Shown: positions 24,119 to 37,925 of the stretch, one piece after another
Position numbering within the stretch: the stretch's first letter is position 1
How the letters are laid out: each line of letters begins with the position of its first letter
Origin: Centroberyx gerrardi
Lineage: Eukaryota; Chordata; Actinopteri; Beryciformes; Berycidae
NCBI RefSeq assembly: GCF_048128805.1
Contig: NC_135997.1
Location: 24,842,315-24,906,314, forward strand
Length of the DNA stretch: 64,000 nucleotides
Direction of reading: 5' to 3'
The notes under the pieces: model-generated
Told to the model about the DNA's origin: nothing
The model's input: the letters and a program-made list of their open reading frames with translations, nothing else
The model's database searches: none
Made by a program: the position numbers and the translations under genes

Positions 24119-27100
24119 GCATCATTACGGCAAATGATTTAACTAAAACTACAACAAATCTATGTGTTTACTATAAACTGATATAAACTTTGGTTAGAAG
24201 TTCACAATGTATATTGAATGGCAGCAGGTTTAATACAAATTTTACACTAGTGTCTTCCAAGACATGATTACATTAAAAAGGCACTTGTCAATTCCAAGAG
24301 TCTTAGTCCGCTTAAGTGCTTCTTCAATGGCCCCACAGAGAGCCATTACTCTCAAATAGTACTGAACAAAGAGCAAATGTCACCTTGAACTGCAGTGGTT
24401 TGTATCATCAAGTGTCTCTGCAGTCCCTTCACAGCATCAGCTACAAAGTTAAAGTCGAGTCGGGTATGAGGGAAATGTGTTCATAGTTTGTATAGCATAT
24501 CATATGAAAATGTGATTACAGTTGGATGGTGAACGTATACCATCATGCTGATACGCCGATGATGATTCATTGACCATTATATGCCTGGTACAATTATCAA
24601 GCTGGCAAAATAACTGGGGTGGATAAAAAGATGGCAGACAAAATTGCATTGGTGGATCTTCATCATCAGGAAAAAAACAACAACAGCAACAGCATCAACA
24701 ACAGCACCATTATCAACATCAATAACAACAGCATAGCGGAGGGTGGGTGGGGGGTCAGGAGTTGTTTTACTGGTTCTGTCTTTTCTGCACAGAGGGGCTC
24801 TGAATCTGTGGCCGAGTTTGTGCTGTTTATAGTCGATTGCATATCTCATCTACGATACTCTGTGCTTGTTTTATAGGTTGAGATGCAAACAACAAAGGGA
24901 TGCTCTGACACTTGGTCCCACAGATTTTACAAGCTGTATTGACTATATTGTCCATTGTTTACAACTGTAAATGAATTGGACCAAGAGAGAAAGGTAAAGG
25001 CGAGTACGTTTTCAATCAACGTCTGTTAAAACGGATCATATATGGAGCTGTTGGCAATACATTTCCATAGCACATTTTCTTGCACATGAAGTCTCTGTTA
25101 TATACAGTATGTCTTGTTCCAAGTGAACTGCGAGTTTATGTGGGTTAACAATAACACATTATCACTTCACATTTTTACTTTCAAATATATCCACATTGAT
25201 ATAACATACTTCTATGTTGGTGCATGTGGGCAAGAACTCTTTTTCCCATGTTTAATGCACATTGTTCTTTCCATAAAAAACACCGACCATGTGAACCCAG
25301 GCAAAAGCTATAATACCATACTAATTTCATCTAGTAAATTAACTTAATTCATGCAGGGGGCATCTGGATGAAGGGGAGACAGGTTAAAGAAGATTTTTTA
25401 AGCTTAGAAACAACTACGACATGGATTGTGCAGCAAGAGGTGGGGGAGGGGAGCAGCAAGGACATATTTGAAATATGTTCCTAATATTTTGGCTTCTGGT
25501 GTAATGGATAAATGGACTGTGCTCTGCCAGTCTAATTGGATAAGGGTTATCTGTGGACCATCATTGTTCTGTGGGATCTGCTGCTCCTCATGTTGTCTAA
25601 CCAAGTAAACTGCCCCCTAATCACATTCAAGCCAAAGTCTATTTACTTTCTGGGGCACTGCTGCTCTGGCAAGGGATGGGCTGGTGGAAGGGTCTCGTAA
25701 ATGAATGCACCATTGCCAATCTATCCGTTCTAATGCAAATACAGTTTACAGGGCCAGGGAGAGGCCCTGACAGGCTGACAATGGGGGAAGGAGGCCCAGC
25801 CTAAATTAATTAGCTAAGAGGACAAATATCATCTAAATCATAGCCTGCACGGCCCTGGCCCTGGGCAAGGGGCCTGGAAATGGAAGGCGCAGGCAAAGAG
25901 CAGCACTTACTCAGTCCTGGCCAGAGTTATGACTAAGGTGCTGACAGTTGAACACACACTTACTGTATCGACTAGCTCAGAGCAGATCAGACGCCAGAAA
26001 GAGCGAGCGAGGAGCCAAATCAGAGATCAAACTTCAAGTAAACCCTTTGCTCTGTCAATCAACACACTGTTAATTTCTGCTGCATTAGAGCTAAACCGAT
26101 CAGCAGAAGTAAAAGAGGAAGAGGAAGTAGAAGAGATATTGGAGAGAATACCCCCCCACCCACCCACTCACCCACCCCCGTCTTCCCCCTCCTGCGGCCA
26201 CTATAAAACCTTTTGACATTGCGTAACTAAGCCAGCTTTTTCATTATCATCGGGATCACTTTTATGTGCACTTTGGTGGAATTGAGTCTCAAAACAATTT
26301 ACCTGGATCCTTTCACTTTCCCTCACAGGAAAGTTGTGACAATCTTGAAGATTGAAAGTTTCTAAGATTGTCCGCCGCCTGTCTAATTGGCTGCCTGCTG
26401 GTCCTGTGAGAATGGGAGGGTGTGGAGAATAGGGAGGGACGTCATACTGTGAGGAAAGGTGGGGACATATGGTGGCTGTGCTGAGAAGCTGTATGTGGCA
26501 GATAACATTTTCCACCAATGATTCTGATCACAGTGGAGACTCAGAGAAGGAGAGGGTCCCGAGGGGAGCAACTTGCCATCTGGAGTCCTGAGAGCTGTGA
26601 CACATCCAATTTACCTCTACCTGTGGACCAGTCAGGAGGCTCTCTGTAGTGCTCACCAGGTCAAGAGCCAGAGAGAGTGGATGTAGTCAGACCTGACAAG
26701 ACACACTTGTCAAATTGACCAAAAATACCCCCAAAAGTAGAGCAGAGTAGATTAAGGAAGCTCATTTAAAAATAATAAACAAAAAACACCACTGTTGACC
26801 CTTGAAGAGGATATTTTGCCAAGATTGTGATATAAATTGTGTGAGCAAGCTCTCAATGCATTATGAAAATTATCCGTGTGCGCTGTGCTGTTGTTGACCG
26901 CCTGGTATTGCAGACTTCTGAGCTGATGTATTCAGAAAGCCAGCTATAATTCCTCACCATGTATTTTCATCCAGTTAGCCTAAGTGGCTAGTGAGATATT
27001 AATTCCCCAAGTCAAATCACCTCAGTGTTTGCTGCTACAGTAATATCAGGCTCTTATTAGCCTCAGGCCATGACAAACTCTCCCTTTGGACGTCCTCCAG

Positions 27101-29055
27101 ATCAGCTACTACGCTGTAAATGAGCAGGGAGATAATTCACCTGAAGATTGGCAGTCCAGAGTAAGTTATGCAATGTTAGGGCTACAACATACATCTACTC
27201 AAGCCAAGGACATTGCCCTAACCTTGCTCTCTGGTCGAATGCCAAGAGGAGGCTCTTTTTATGCCATCGCACAACTTGGTCATTAAGCTTGGGATGAAAA
27301 ATCATCACTCACATTTTATAGCAGGAAGATCTCCAGTCTAATAAATCAATTAATGTTCTTCCAAACAAATGTCTTCATATTAGACAAACAAATGGTAACT
27401 AAAGCAATAAAACGGCACATCAGAGAGATAAATCACCTATGAATTACATTAGATGTGGATGGGACTCAAATGTCTAATTAACACTCAAGGGCATCCAAGA
27501 CAAACAATTAAGTGTAGAGCGACTTCAATCTGCGCATGGAACTTCTAGCCAACATCAGCATGAAATCTGAATTACCCATGTGAGGTGAATTTAATTCTCT
27601 GGTTGTTATCTCTGTCCGCCGACATGGCTGCTGCACTGCCGATGCACTGTTGATCCCCATCCCCAAGAGGAACCTTTACAAAAAGATATATATTTTGTTG
27701 TCTTTTCAGTTAGAATGTAGAATTTAAGTTAGAATGTACAAGAAATGAGCCAATGACCATTCATTTGAAAAACACTATTTTTTTGTGTGACAAGTAACAA
27801 TTTTGTTCAAATGTCCTCAGCATCCCAAAAAATCAGAGACTTGAAATTATAAGGTTTTATCTGTGTTCAGAGTGGTTTTGGGACATTGAGAGTTAGTTTT
27901 CACACCACACACAGCAAAACTTATATAACCGTGTTGTTTTACATTTATAGCCACTTAAATAAGCTTTTTCCATAATTGAACCTCAGCCACATGTAAAGAC
28001 CTGTTTGTAGGACCAGTTTACTTGTTGTAATACTAATATGCAAGCTAGATACAGGATGGAAAGCATCTATATGGTTAAATTTTGTAGTCGAGCAGCTCCA
28101 CCGGTAACAAAATATCCTCTTTAGTTTGGCCTGAGGGTATTTGCTTTCAGTTAATTGATGGATGGTTAGATTGCCGTGTGGGGAATGTAGTTTCACATCC
28201 AATCTGTTTCATTTATTTCGGAATAACTACCAGCCACGCTGCTTGTGGTTAGTTGATTATCTCTGTCCTGCATCATTAGCAGCCTGTCCAGACAGACATA
28301 CAGCAATCAGTCATTTCTCCATCTGAACCCAGCCTGCCGGGATGAGATCTCTGGTATGATGAGTGCCTCATGGCCTCCTGGGTACCACGGATGACAGAGG
28401 GCCTCATCCTCTCCATCCCTCACCCTGGGGAGTTGGTTCGACTGGTAATATGGACACTGAATTGAATCACAGAGATATAATCCTGGCAAACATAACAGAC
28501 GTCATTAACCCAAGATAACCACTAAGCAATGGGTAACACAATACTGTTGCGTCATGGAAGTTCCAGTCAAATACAGGTCAGTCACATGAATCATATAAAA
28601 CTGTTCCTTTTATAATGAAGCTTCAAGGTACTTCCTGTTTCTTCAAATGTCTGTTTCAGTCTCTCAGATGTTCAATGGAGATCTCACGATCACACCAATG
28701 GCTACATATGAACATTACCTATCCATTTGTAGAAAAGGATCGTCACATGAAATTCATCACAAAATCTATAAGAATATACATAGTTACTTCAATCCTAAAA
28801 TGTTGGGTATAGGCAAAGATGTTAACATAGCTAATAGCCTTGATATTCTGTCAGGAAATCATAGCAGGTTTTTTTCAAATGGTGTATATCTCTTATATCT
28901 CATTTTGCTAAAGAAACTTCAACCATTATTTATCCAGAGAAGAACGACTCACCACAGATTTCCCTTTCTCATTCTCCTGGGTTTCCCATGTGGTTTTCCC
29001 AGTGAAATCCAGCCTGCCAGCACAAGCAGTATTGATGGTCACCAACAGTAGCAGG
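24119..29055. other. Intergenic, no gene recognised
   Basis: No open frame here has a recognisable domain or plausible splice partners. A stretch near 25.80-25.89 kb with TTAATTAGC and CCTGGCCCTGGGC words could be a conserved element but cannot be judged without alignment. A C-rich run lies at about 26151-26186. Confidence 0.45.
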
Positions 29056-29059
29056 CTTG

Positions 29060-29290
29060 AACAGTTCATAGACCATCATCATCATCATAGACCCATTCAC
29101 ATCGGGGGCTGCCCAGTACAACCACAGTCTCTGGCAGCTCCACTTAAGCAGCTGGGGGATGATTCCTGTGGGAGAGCATTTCTTGCTTTCCCTGCTCAGA
29201 TTTCCCCAGCTGCGATTTGAACCAGCAACCTTCTGGCAACAAGCTTCTCTCATGAGCCCGTTTATCTGTCTGTCTGATGCTGAGGTGATA
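29060..29290 (-). mobile_element. tRNA-derived SINE, minus orientation
   Basis: On the minus strand the order is GCTTGTTGCCAGAAGGTTGC, then the B-box-like GGTTCAAATCG, then GCTGGGGAAATCTGAGCAGG, then AGTGGAGCTGCCAGAGAC. It matches the plus-strand copy at 22.42 kb. A short (ATC)n tract at 29079-29090 may be its tail. Confidence 0.7.
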
Positions 29291-31454
29291 TAAAAGCGTG
29301 GTATGAACAACTACAGCTGACTTGATTATGAGCATCAGTTGCCAGAGAGATGGGATTCAGTGTCAGATAATGAGTCGACTCTGAAACAAAACTTCCACTG
29401 CAAAATCTAAAATGGTAGGTTTCTTTTTTCAGTTGCTATAATTTCACTAATGGTTTATTAAATCTCCTGTCTGATAATTGAAATGACTTTACCTGGCTAT
29501 AAATTTACAATGAGTGACGCAGCATTATCTGCAGCCAGCCAGAGTGCAACTGAAAACCCATTTTCTTTCTTCTTTGGGCTCTTGTAAAAGTGAATCATGG
29601 GCACGAAAGAGGATAAAACTGGAAAAACAATTAGGGGATTGCAGAACTTCATAAAAAGGCCATTTCGTTCACCATAAGTGATATTTCCCGCTTAAATGCC
29701 AAGTGTTAAGATCCGCCAAGCTTTGATTTTGGGTTAAGCCCATGTCAGAGTGCATGGAGGAGATAATGTAAAGGCCGGAGCAATTATGTTAATGATTCCA
29801 GCCCGGACATTCCTCTTTTTGTTTTCTAAGCTAGTGTATCTTTCTATCAGCGAAGTTGAGTCATAGCTATTTGCTCATTTCCGACTATGTTGAACCGACG
29901 AGTAATTAGAGTCTCCTGAATGTACCTCATCTGGCAGTGGCTTCAATCCTGTGGTCCTACAGATATATCCTCCCACTGGGACCCTCCCCTCACACTGGTG
30001 TATTACCCCTCTCACACTCCTGGCTAGGCCCAGGCGGGTCATTTCCATGTCCAGCATTGATAGGCATTGATTCAATCTGCCCAGGTCTGACCCTACTATG
30101 AGCCCCTGGAGAGGGCTTAGCTTCCAAGGTGCAATAACACCAGAGTTTGCACTGCCAGTCCTACTCCATCATCATTATGTCTGGCCAGCACCACTGTCTC
30201 CTGTTCTTCCTGCTTAACACAAATTAATGCAGTAACTGAATACAGCATTACCTCAGATGCTTCCATAGGATTTTTAGCATGCTGCAATAGCAGTGGCAAG
30301 AGAGGGAATACTTCATTCAGTTTTATTCCAAGATGAGAAAAAATTATGCATATGCCAACAAAATGATTGCAAACATGGATGACACACTCAGAGACAAAAA
30401 GGTTTTTCAAATCTTGAGACCTTTGCTTATAAAAAACAAGCATCTTACAGGATGGAATTGTACTTTTGAAATATTGAGTAATAGTTTGCTTAAAGCTTAG
30501 GATGATAAGATATAGATGACTTCCCATGTTGTTTTAATATTGTTAGAAGCTTCATTTAACTTGTTAGTGGAGTATTTCATCTTTACTATTTAAAGTAAAT
30601 GGGTGAATTTATTTTGGCTGCATTCAAAGCAGAGGGTTGTTCGTAAATTTCCAGTGCAATTTAGTCTTATTAACAGATTTCCTGCTTGGGGTGAACCAAA
30701 GTTTTTGGTATCCATTATCCGTTTGTGTTTGTATTTACTAAGGTGAAACATTTCTGAAAACAAATGTAGCTAGAAATGATCGGTATGCATATCCCACATA
30801 TTTCTTTTTCATTCTACATCAGTGAAACTGTTAATAATTCTCTACAATGAGAATCTTTGTATTCCTTCCTGTCTGGCTCTGGCACGTTACAGTAAAATGG
30901 AAGAATGGAAAATGAATTACCTTCCCACATTGATATACAGCATGCTGTAATGAAATGCCTATTTTTTTTCCACAATGACTATTAGTTGTCAATTACGCGC
31001 AAGAATCTGTTTATTCTTGTCATTAAACTATGACCACTCTCATATTTGAACTTATTTTATTATGGAAACTATTTCTCTCTTAAGCTGTCAAATATTTTCA
31101 ACAAACCACTCCTGATGTGTAAATGGTGCATCGCTATGATTTTCTCTTTTATTCACAATGTCTGAGGACATTGAGGGGCAGGACCTTCAATCATTTGGGT
31201 TTTATGAGACACTCGTCATTCCTCTTTAAATCACATCAGCGTGTTTGTCCTCAGACAGCTGAGGTTATGCAGTGATGAGCTGGGTGCTTCAGCAGCTCAG
31301 CCCCTTTCTCTGTCTCCATCCAACAGCCCTTGGCTGGCTTGGTGTGCATATGAAAGAACAGGTTTTTACTCTATCTAGCACAACTGGAAGGCTAACAAAT
31401 TGCAAATCTCCCTTCACATTTTCAAAGGATTAATACAGTCTTATCAGAAAACAG

Positions 31455-32580
31455 TGAAGGATGACCTTCTCTAACCGGATCTCCAAGAACTACCATAACT
31501 CTAGGGTCCTCTTTAGTCTTATTAATTCTGTTGTGGCCCCATCCCCTAGTTATCCTTTAGAGGCCACTCTGGCACAATGTGAGGAGTTTGCACAGTTTTT
31601 CATGAAAAAGGTGAAGGATATAAGGTTGAATATTAATATAGTTTTATTTCGAAACTCCCTTTTTTATCTTAAGTTATTGAGAAAACCATCTTCTCTCAAC
31701 TAATGTCTTTTTTGTATTTATTAACATATTTGAAAAATTCCAGGCTGGCTTTAGACCCCTGCATAGCACTGAGACTGCTCTCCCGAAGGTCACAAATGAC
31801 TCTAATAAAAGATTCATTGTTTCAAAAGGTAATTCTTCCTCCTCTCAAAATGTAACCTGCGGGGTCCCTCAGGGCTCCATTCTAGGCCCTATCTTATTCT
31901 CCCTGTACATGCTGCCTCTCAGCCATATTATCATAATATACAACAAAATGCGTCCTTCCATTGCTATGCAGATGACACCCAGCCTACCTCCCCTTGAAGC
32001 CTAGCGATCCCAGCCATTTTGACAGTCTGCATGAGTGCCTTTTAGATATTAAGAGCTGGATGTCTGGGAATGTCCTCTAACTTAATGATGACAAATCAGA
32101 AATTTTCTTTGACTCTTTGAAATGTTCTTTGAGTCTAATTTAACTTTTGACACAGTTTAAAAGGGTTGTCCAGTCATGCTTTCTACAATTTCAAAAATCC
32201 TCCGCCGGTTTAGGGAAGGTCATTCATGCATTTGTTTCCTCTAGCTTAGATTACTGCAACTCTCTTTACTCCTGTCTTACCCAAAAGTGGCTGTCACGCC
32301 TGCAGCTTTCCAGAATGGTGCCGCAAGGTTTCTGTCTGCTGTCAAATGTAGAGACCACATCATATTTTAGCCTACCTGCACTGGTTACCTGTAAGTTTTA
32401 GAATCGATTTAACAAAATTATTGATTACTTTTAAAGCACTACATGGTTTAGCCCCTAGCTATATTTCTGACCCTTAACTCCCTACAAGTCAGACAGCAAC
32501 CTGAGGTCCACAGGCAGAGCCCTCCTGTCTGTTCCACAGTCTAGACTGAAGACCAAAAGAGACTGAGCTGTTCTCCATTA

Positions 32581-32641
<61 letters not shown>
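31455..32641 (+). pseudogene. Degenerate CR1/L2-like LINE reverse transcriptase with a TATC tail
   Basis: In pieces and in several frames the translation shows hallmarks of LINE reverse transcriptase: [14 protein letters not shown] near 31740, [16 protein letters not shown] near 31860, the catalytic-type YADD box (FHCYADDTQ) near 31957, and SSSLDYCNSLYSCL near 32250. These words are typical of the CR1/L2/Rex1 group. Stop codons, frameshifts and missing segments show that it is dead. It ends in (TATC)n at 32580-32641. No other gene is near; it is an insertion in the spacer between the E2 and beta genes. Confidence 0.85.
32580..32641. repeat. TATC microsatellite
   Basis: About fifteen TATC units forming the 3' tail of the LINE fragment. 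Confidence 0.95.
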
Positions 32642-34945
32642 CTTTTGCCTCTCTTTTTTTGGTTTTGTCTCTTGTGTCTCTGTCTCTCCCTGAGTGGTTT
32701 GGTGTTTGCACAGAGAAAAGATTTAAAGATAGACACAGTTTGCATGGCTTGGCTTCTATTGAGCTCTTGTCTAAGAGCTCTTAGACACACCTTTCTAAGC
32801 ACATTAAGATCTCATCTAGGGCAGAAAGAATTGATTCCAGTCGGCTGTAATTGTGGGGATGCATGTCAGTAAATAGTGCCTATGTAAAAGACCTGGCCAA
32901 TGACAAATGGAATCAATTTTACAGGCCTGTTAATGCAGGAAGACCATTAAGGTGTTCTGTTTTTTTTCCCCAAATTACACACACACTGGCACAAGTCATT
33001 TAGTCACAATTTCATGAAGGCTGTATCAAACAAAAATTTCATGTTTTTATGTCCAGTGAAATACAATTTACATTTCTTATTCCTGTTCAAATTCCCAACA
33101 CACAGAACAAAAAATAAGATAGTGATGAAATACATAACAATTTAGAGAGATTGGTAAATAAAATAACTTCTCAAGCAAGGATCTTATCTGTAAAAAGAAA
33201 TGGCTGTGTTGTCCATGGTGGGAAATTTGCTTTTACATTGAACTTGCGTACATTGATCAATTCACAATCTACACAAGCACAGTGTGCAAGGATAAGACAT
33301 AAACCTATTTCTGTCCAATACACATACAGTACATGCAAAAGGTTGCTGGGTGTGCAAAGAGCTCTGAGAGCAATGTATCTATTAGCAAAATTTTGCTGTC
33401 ACTTCATAGGAAATGAGCTTTCTTTCTGGAATGACGTTAACACCCCTTGAGATGCATGCGTAAGGCAAGCAGCCGTCATTATCCCAAATGAGTTTAATGA
33501 TTCTTAATGCATCTTTCTCATGTGCCTCTCAGCTGGATGAGATCGAGCACCTGAGGTCGAGCAGCAGTTCAGTTCCACCTGGTAGAATTTAACACTTTCC
33601 CCTTTCCCCCATATTTTGATTTCCGTTCCTGGACTAGCTGTTATGTCTTGCAATGTAAAGCCCTGCAAAATATGAGCGCTCTCTATTCCCCTTCTTGGTA
33701 TTTTAGCCTCTCAATGCAATTTCTAATCTGTGATGTCTTTAAATTTGGCAAGCCAGGCTTTCAACTTTCAATCCACTCTGCAATCCGCTGAAGTCTTTGA
33801 TGGCTAAGACGACCAGAGAAGCTCCTTGACCATGGACATTAGAGGGACGCCAACTCTAAATCAGGCTTCTGGGGAAGACGAGATCAGAGATGGCCCAGAC
33901 CAATCGATCCCCTCAGGATTTGTGGGGCTGCGCCTCAAGACAGGTGTGGTTTTATGTTTCTCCCTGAGCTGTAAAGAATGGCACTGCAGAGTACAGTCGG
34001 GAGGTTACATTAAGTCCTGCCCTATCTGCAGGTGTCCCCCAAGGCTGCTTAGTTAGACCGTTTATCTTCCTCACTCTCCCTGTATGAAATATTGGACACT
34101 ACCCTCGGGAGTCGTCTCACCTGCCTGTCCGTCACTGTGAAGCAGAATACATCGATGAGCTGGCTAATCCGTCTGTCTTCTCCAGAGACTATTCATTACT
34201 GGCTACTTGGAGATTCAACAGAGCTTGTGTAGCATGGTTTGCCATGTGCCATTGCCCCATGGTGTAAACTCACTCCTAACTTAAAGTACCCTTGCTTTGA
34301 CTTTTGAATCACAGCCTACTCAATTGGTGTATTGGATAAGACGGTGAATATTCAGTTTTTGTGGTCAGATAGTGTTGGTGAGTGGAGCGTTAGTGGTTCA
34401 AGCCAGGTGGAAGTGCTGAACGTGAAGTGCCTGCCAGTGGCCAGTGATGAGCAGCTGCACTGGCAGGCCATGAACAACCAGAGAGCATCCAGGGATATCA
34501 CTATATTCCATGGTCCTTCTAGTTTAGGTGATCTTTAAACTTAGGTGTTTATAAGCTTAAATGATCCTCTGTTGAAGCACTGCTTCCCCATTAATGTCTA
34601 TGTTTACTCACTAATTATTGGGTTGAAGATTTTGATTCTGATCTTCCAAGTTACATTTACATGTATTTTCAGCCTGTAAAAGATTTGCTTTTTCTTACTG
34701 TTTGGTTACATTTGTTTATATTTTAATATATATGCATTTTGAATAATGATGGGTTCCTAAAAGCTTATTTTCCATCTACAAGTCAAACCCTGCAAGAGCA
34801 TATGTGGATATACCCAAAATTTGGGTAGCCAAATGAATTTTGGGTTGTATCTTCAAACTAATGTTCTGTTGTGATATTATGATGCTTTCCCTAGTTTTAG
34901 GCCATGTTCATTACAGACAGACATTGTTGTGATGGGAGGATCGCA

Positions 34946-35028
34946 ACACACACACACACACTTATGCATGCACACATATACACACCTAGCACATACGCAT
35001 ACCAAGTACACACACACACACACACATC
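34946..35028. repeat. Imperfect CA microsatellite
   Basis: Two CA-rich runs separated by ATGCATGCAC and CATACGCATACC sequence. Confidence 0.85.
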
Positions 35029-35336
35029 AACAAAAAAACGCTTGTATCCAAAGATTATTATAACACTAAAACATCCTGCGTGGACCAATGAGATGGGTTG
35101 TTTCCCTGCAGGCAGCGGACGGTGGGGGAATCGATATCTTCACATGAGGCTGAGACTCTCTGGTGTAGCAGCCAAGCACTCCAGGTAATGAACTGCCTGC
35201 TTGATATATTTCCCTCACAGGGCGGGACTAAAGCGGTGCAACACGGTACTGCAACAGCAGCAATTCTCTGATTAGCCATTTCTCTTCCATCAGGCTTCCC
35301 TGGCACACAGAGAAATCACCTGTCTTCATCGTTCCT

Positions 35337-35338
<2 letters not shown>

Positions 35339-35397
<59 letters not shown>

Positions 35398-35410
35398 CAC
35401 ACACACACAC
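35339..35410. repeat. CA microsatellite
   Basis: About 72 bp of (CA)n with a single G interruption. Confidence 0.95.
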
Positions 35411-35491
35411 TTTCCCTCATGCCCGTCAACCTGTCAGCCGTGGCTCCTGCAGGATGCTCACAGATCTCATGCCTCCTTTCACACTGCTGAA

Positions 35492-36035
35492 CCAGACATA
35501 AGTCAAGTAACCTCTGCTACGTGACGCCAGGCTTATTGGTTATGACAGAGTACAGTATAATTTCATATTCCCCTTGATTTGTCTGTATCAGGCATATTGT
35601 CAAAAAATGTTTTACCTTACTTGTCATTTATACAGCTTGCTTTTGTTACATTGTTTCCCTCCTTGTTGAGTTTTATTTTTATGTTTGTGTTATCCAGTTT
35701 GGTTGTATTCTTGATTATTTTGGTTATTAGTGCAGTTTTTTTTTTAGTTTTTTTTTTTTTTTTATCTCACCTGCACAAATTGTTACATGTTTCTCTCCTG
35801 TCTGTCTTATATAATTTTGTATATGCAAATAAAATAAATAAATAAACTGTATCTCTTAATGTTCTGAAGAGTAATACAGTGGGGGATATATGATAGATCT
35901 GGAAAATTGAGAATGTGGCTTTCTATTTGCATCCAAAGTGGGAGGTTCTTTGCCTTCCATAATGTCAAGACAGACTATTAGTCAAGTAGCCATCAATAAG
36001 TGACACCAGGCTGATGGTTATGACACACTGCTGAA
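35492..36035. repeat. Diverged direct repeat pair
   Basis: Blocks at about 35498-35548 and 35977-36027 share CAAGTA, GTGACRCCAGGCT and GGTTATGACA in the same order. Either an old local duplication or two copies of one repeat. Confidence 0.55.
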
Positions 36036-37474
36036 CTGAGTCGTCCAAGGATAGCTAATGAACACTACAGGACACACAAAATGTTGTATGTACTCTTCTT
36101 TAGATAAACCAAGTGCTATTTTCAGGGTAGAGCTGGGTTCTGCAGCTATTTCGCTTTACTGAACTCTATTCAAGTCTATTGAAATGAATCCTGCTGCAGA
36201 AAGGCATTTAAAAGGTTGCTTCTGTCGACCAGATAAGCTCAGATCCTCAGCCGTTTTCTGAATTGTTTTCTGTTTTTATTGTGTCCACTGAGAGTTCAGG
36301 CAGGCTTCCCTCCAGAGTGAGCTTGATTAAAATGATTTAGGGATGTGAGCCAAGGCTGTGAGCTATCAGTTAACTCCCTGATAACCCAGAGTACTCCACA
36401 TCCAAGCCAAAACATCAGGATCTCTGTAGACATCTGAGCACAGCAGCCGAGACATCTAGAAAATCTACCCTTTAAATGGTAGGGCCAGGAACATACATCA
36501 TTTGTCTGCATATATTATAAAGCAATAATATTGAAAGGTGCAGGCCCCAGATTGAAGGCCCAATTGCCTTCAAAACTAGCAATGGCGCTTAGTGGATTTA
36601 CATTTTTTTCTTCTTGGCCAGTCCCACAGTGCAATGCACATTCAGCATCTGCTGGGACTCCACACAGGCAGGAATGGATGTTGAGGATTGGATGCTTTTT
36701 CACTGCGGGACAGGTTTGAGAAAAGAAATAACATGAAACAAGGAGGAACACGTATTTATGCAAGACATCCATTAGTTGCTCCAAAAGCATGTGCTGCTAT
36801 TCATGGTCCTGTAAAAACCATGGACTGCACGAAGAACCGGATGGATGAGGTTCACTGCACCAGGATAATTCAGATAGTGTTGGATAAATTGTCAGTCTCA
36901 AAAACGTATACTAAATTGAATTTCAGATACTTTTCTTTGCTTGCCTTAACTTTCTGGCACTCATTGTATAGGAATATGCACTGACCCAATTTCTCCACAG
37001 GGATCATTAAAGTTTCATCTTATTATATCTTATGTTATCTCATTTTATCTTATTTCATCTTCTCATCTTTTAGTGGGACAATGTGAGAGCATATGCTCTG
37101 ATGAATGCATATGGGATAGATTAGAGAAGAAAAAGCATAATATCTAAATTAGATTATATATAAGATTATTAAGATGCTGTGACGCTAGGACAGTGAAATG
37201 TGGGGCAACAAAGCATTTCCTTTTGTGGCCGGGCTTTTGCTCAGCGGCACTTGAACATTTTAAACGTTGCACCTGCTTGATGAAAAAGGAAAGCTTGCAC
37301 TGCATGATTCAGAAAGGGCAGAGAGAATCTGTCCTCAGGGTCTCATTACTGGGGTTAATAAAAGAGTGCTGCAAACATCTCACTTGATTCACTCGGATAG
37401 TTTGTGTCTCTGCTTCCCACAGAAGGTAATGTGTGGGAATATACGTGATCAATCAGGAAGAACGCCGCCAGGGA

Positions 37475-37575
37475 GTTCCCCTAGTAAATTTCATATTTTT
37501 GCACTGGAGATTTGAACATCTGATCTTTTAAAAAAACTTGTATTTCATCTGTAAACAATATGTCTTATACACATA
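37475..37575 (+). repeat. 101-bp direct repeat, copy 1
   Basis: Starts GTTCCCCTAGTAAATTTCAT and ends CTTATACACATA. A second copy with only two mismatches lies at 39044-39144. Confidence 0.95.
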
Positions 37576-37829
37576 AGGAGATTGGTATTGTGGAATACAG
37601 ACATGAAAACATGTGTCAGGAATCCAGTGGCTACTGCCATCTGATTCCCAGTTATATCATGCTTGTCATCAAAACCTTTTACCATGTGTATGTAGTAAAA
37701 AATGACACAAATCTGAGTCAACTGAGCCAGAATGTACCTAACTTTTTTGTCCTTTATTTTTCCAGGGAAGTTTGACCAAGCCCACTTGTTCTTTTCCACC
37801 AACGCCTTGTTCGACATTCATCCAGTTTC

Positions 37830-37925
37830 ATGTATTCACACCTGGGAGCTGCTTAGTACAACTACAGCCTTCTGCTGCTGGCCACTGAGCAGCTCCACTG
37901 GAGCAGTTTTAACCGCCCCAATAAT
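37830..37925 (-). mobile_element. SINE fragment, minus orientation
   Basis: Contains GGCCACTGAGCAGCTCCACT and GGAGCTGCTTAGTACAAC. These words are common in the body of fish tRNA-derived SINEs and are related to the 29.1 kb copy. Truncated. Confidence 0.5.

Larger units (their letters stand above)
19780..25495. repeat. Diverged direct repeat pair (19.78-19.86 kb and 25.39-25.49 kb)
   Basis: Both copies carry TTTTTAAGC, then GACATGGATTGTG, then a segment ending GAAATRTGTTCCT. The second copy has an insertion of GGGGAGGGGAGC-type sequence. These are two members of an unclassified repeat family, 5.6 kb apart. Confidence 0.55.

Noticed and set aside
33826..34056. Short Cys-containing open frame in the spacer
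   Set aside because: It has a few Cys residues but no consistent zinc-finger spacing, and no neighbouring exon.
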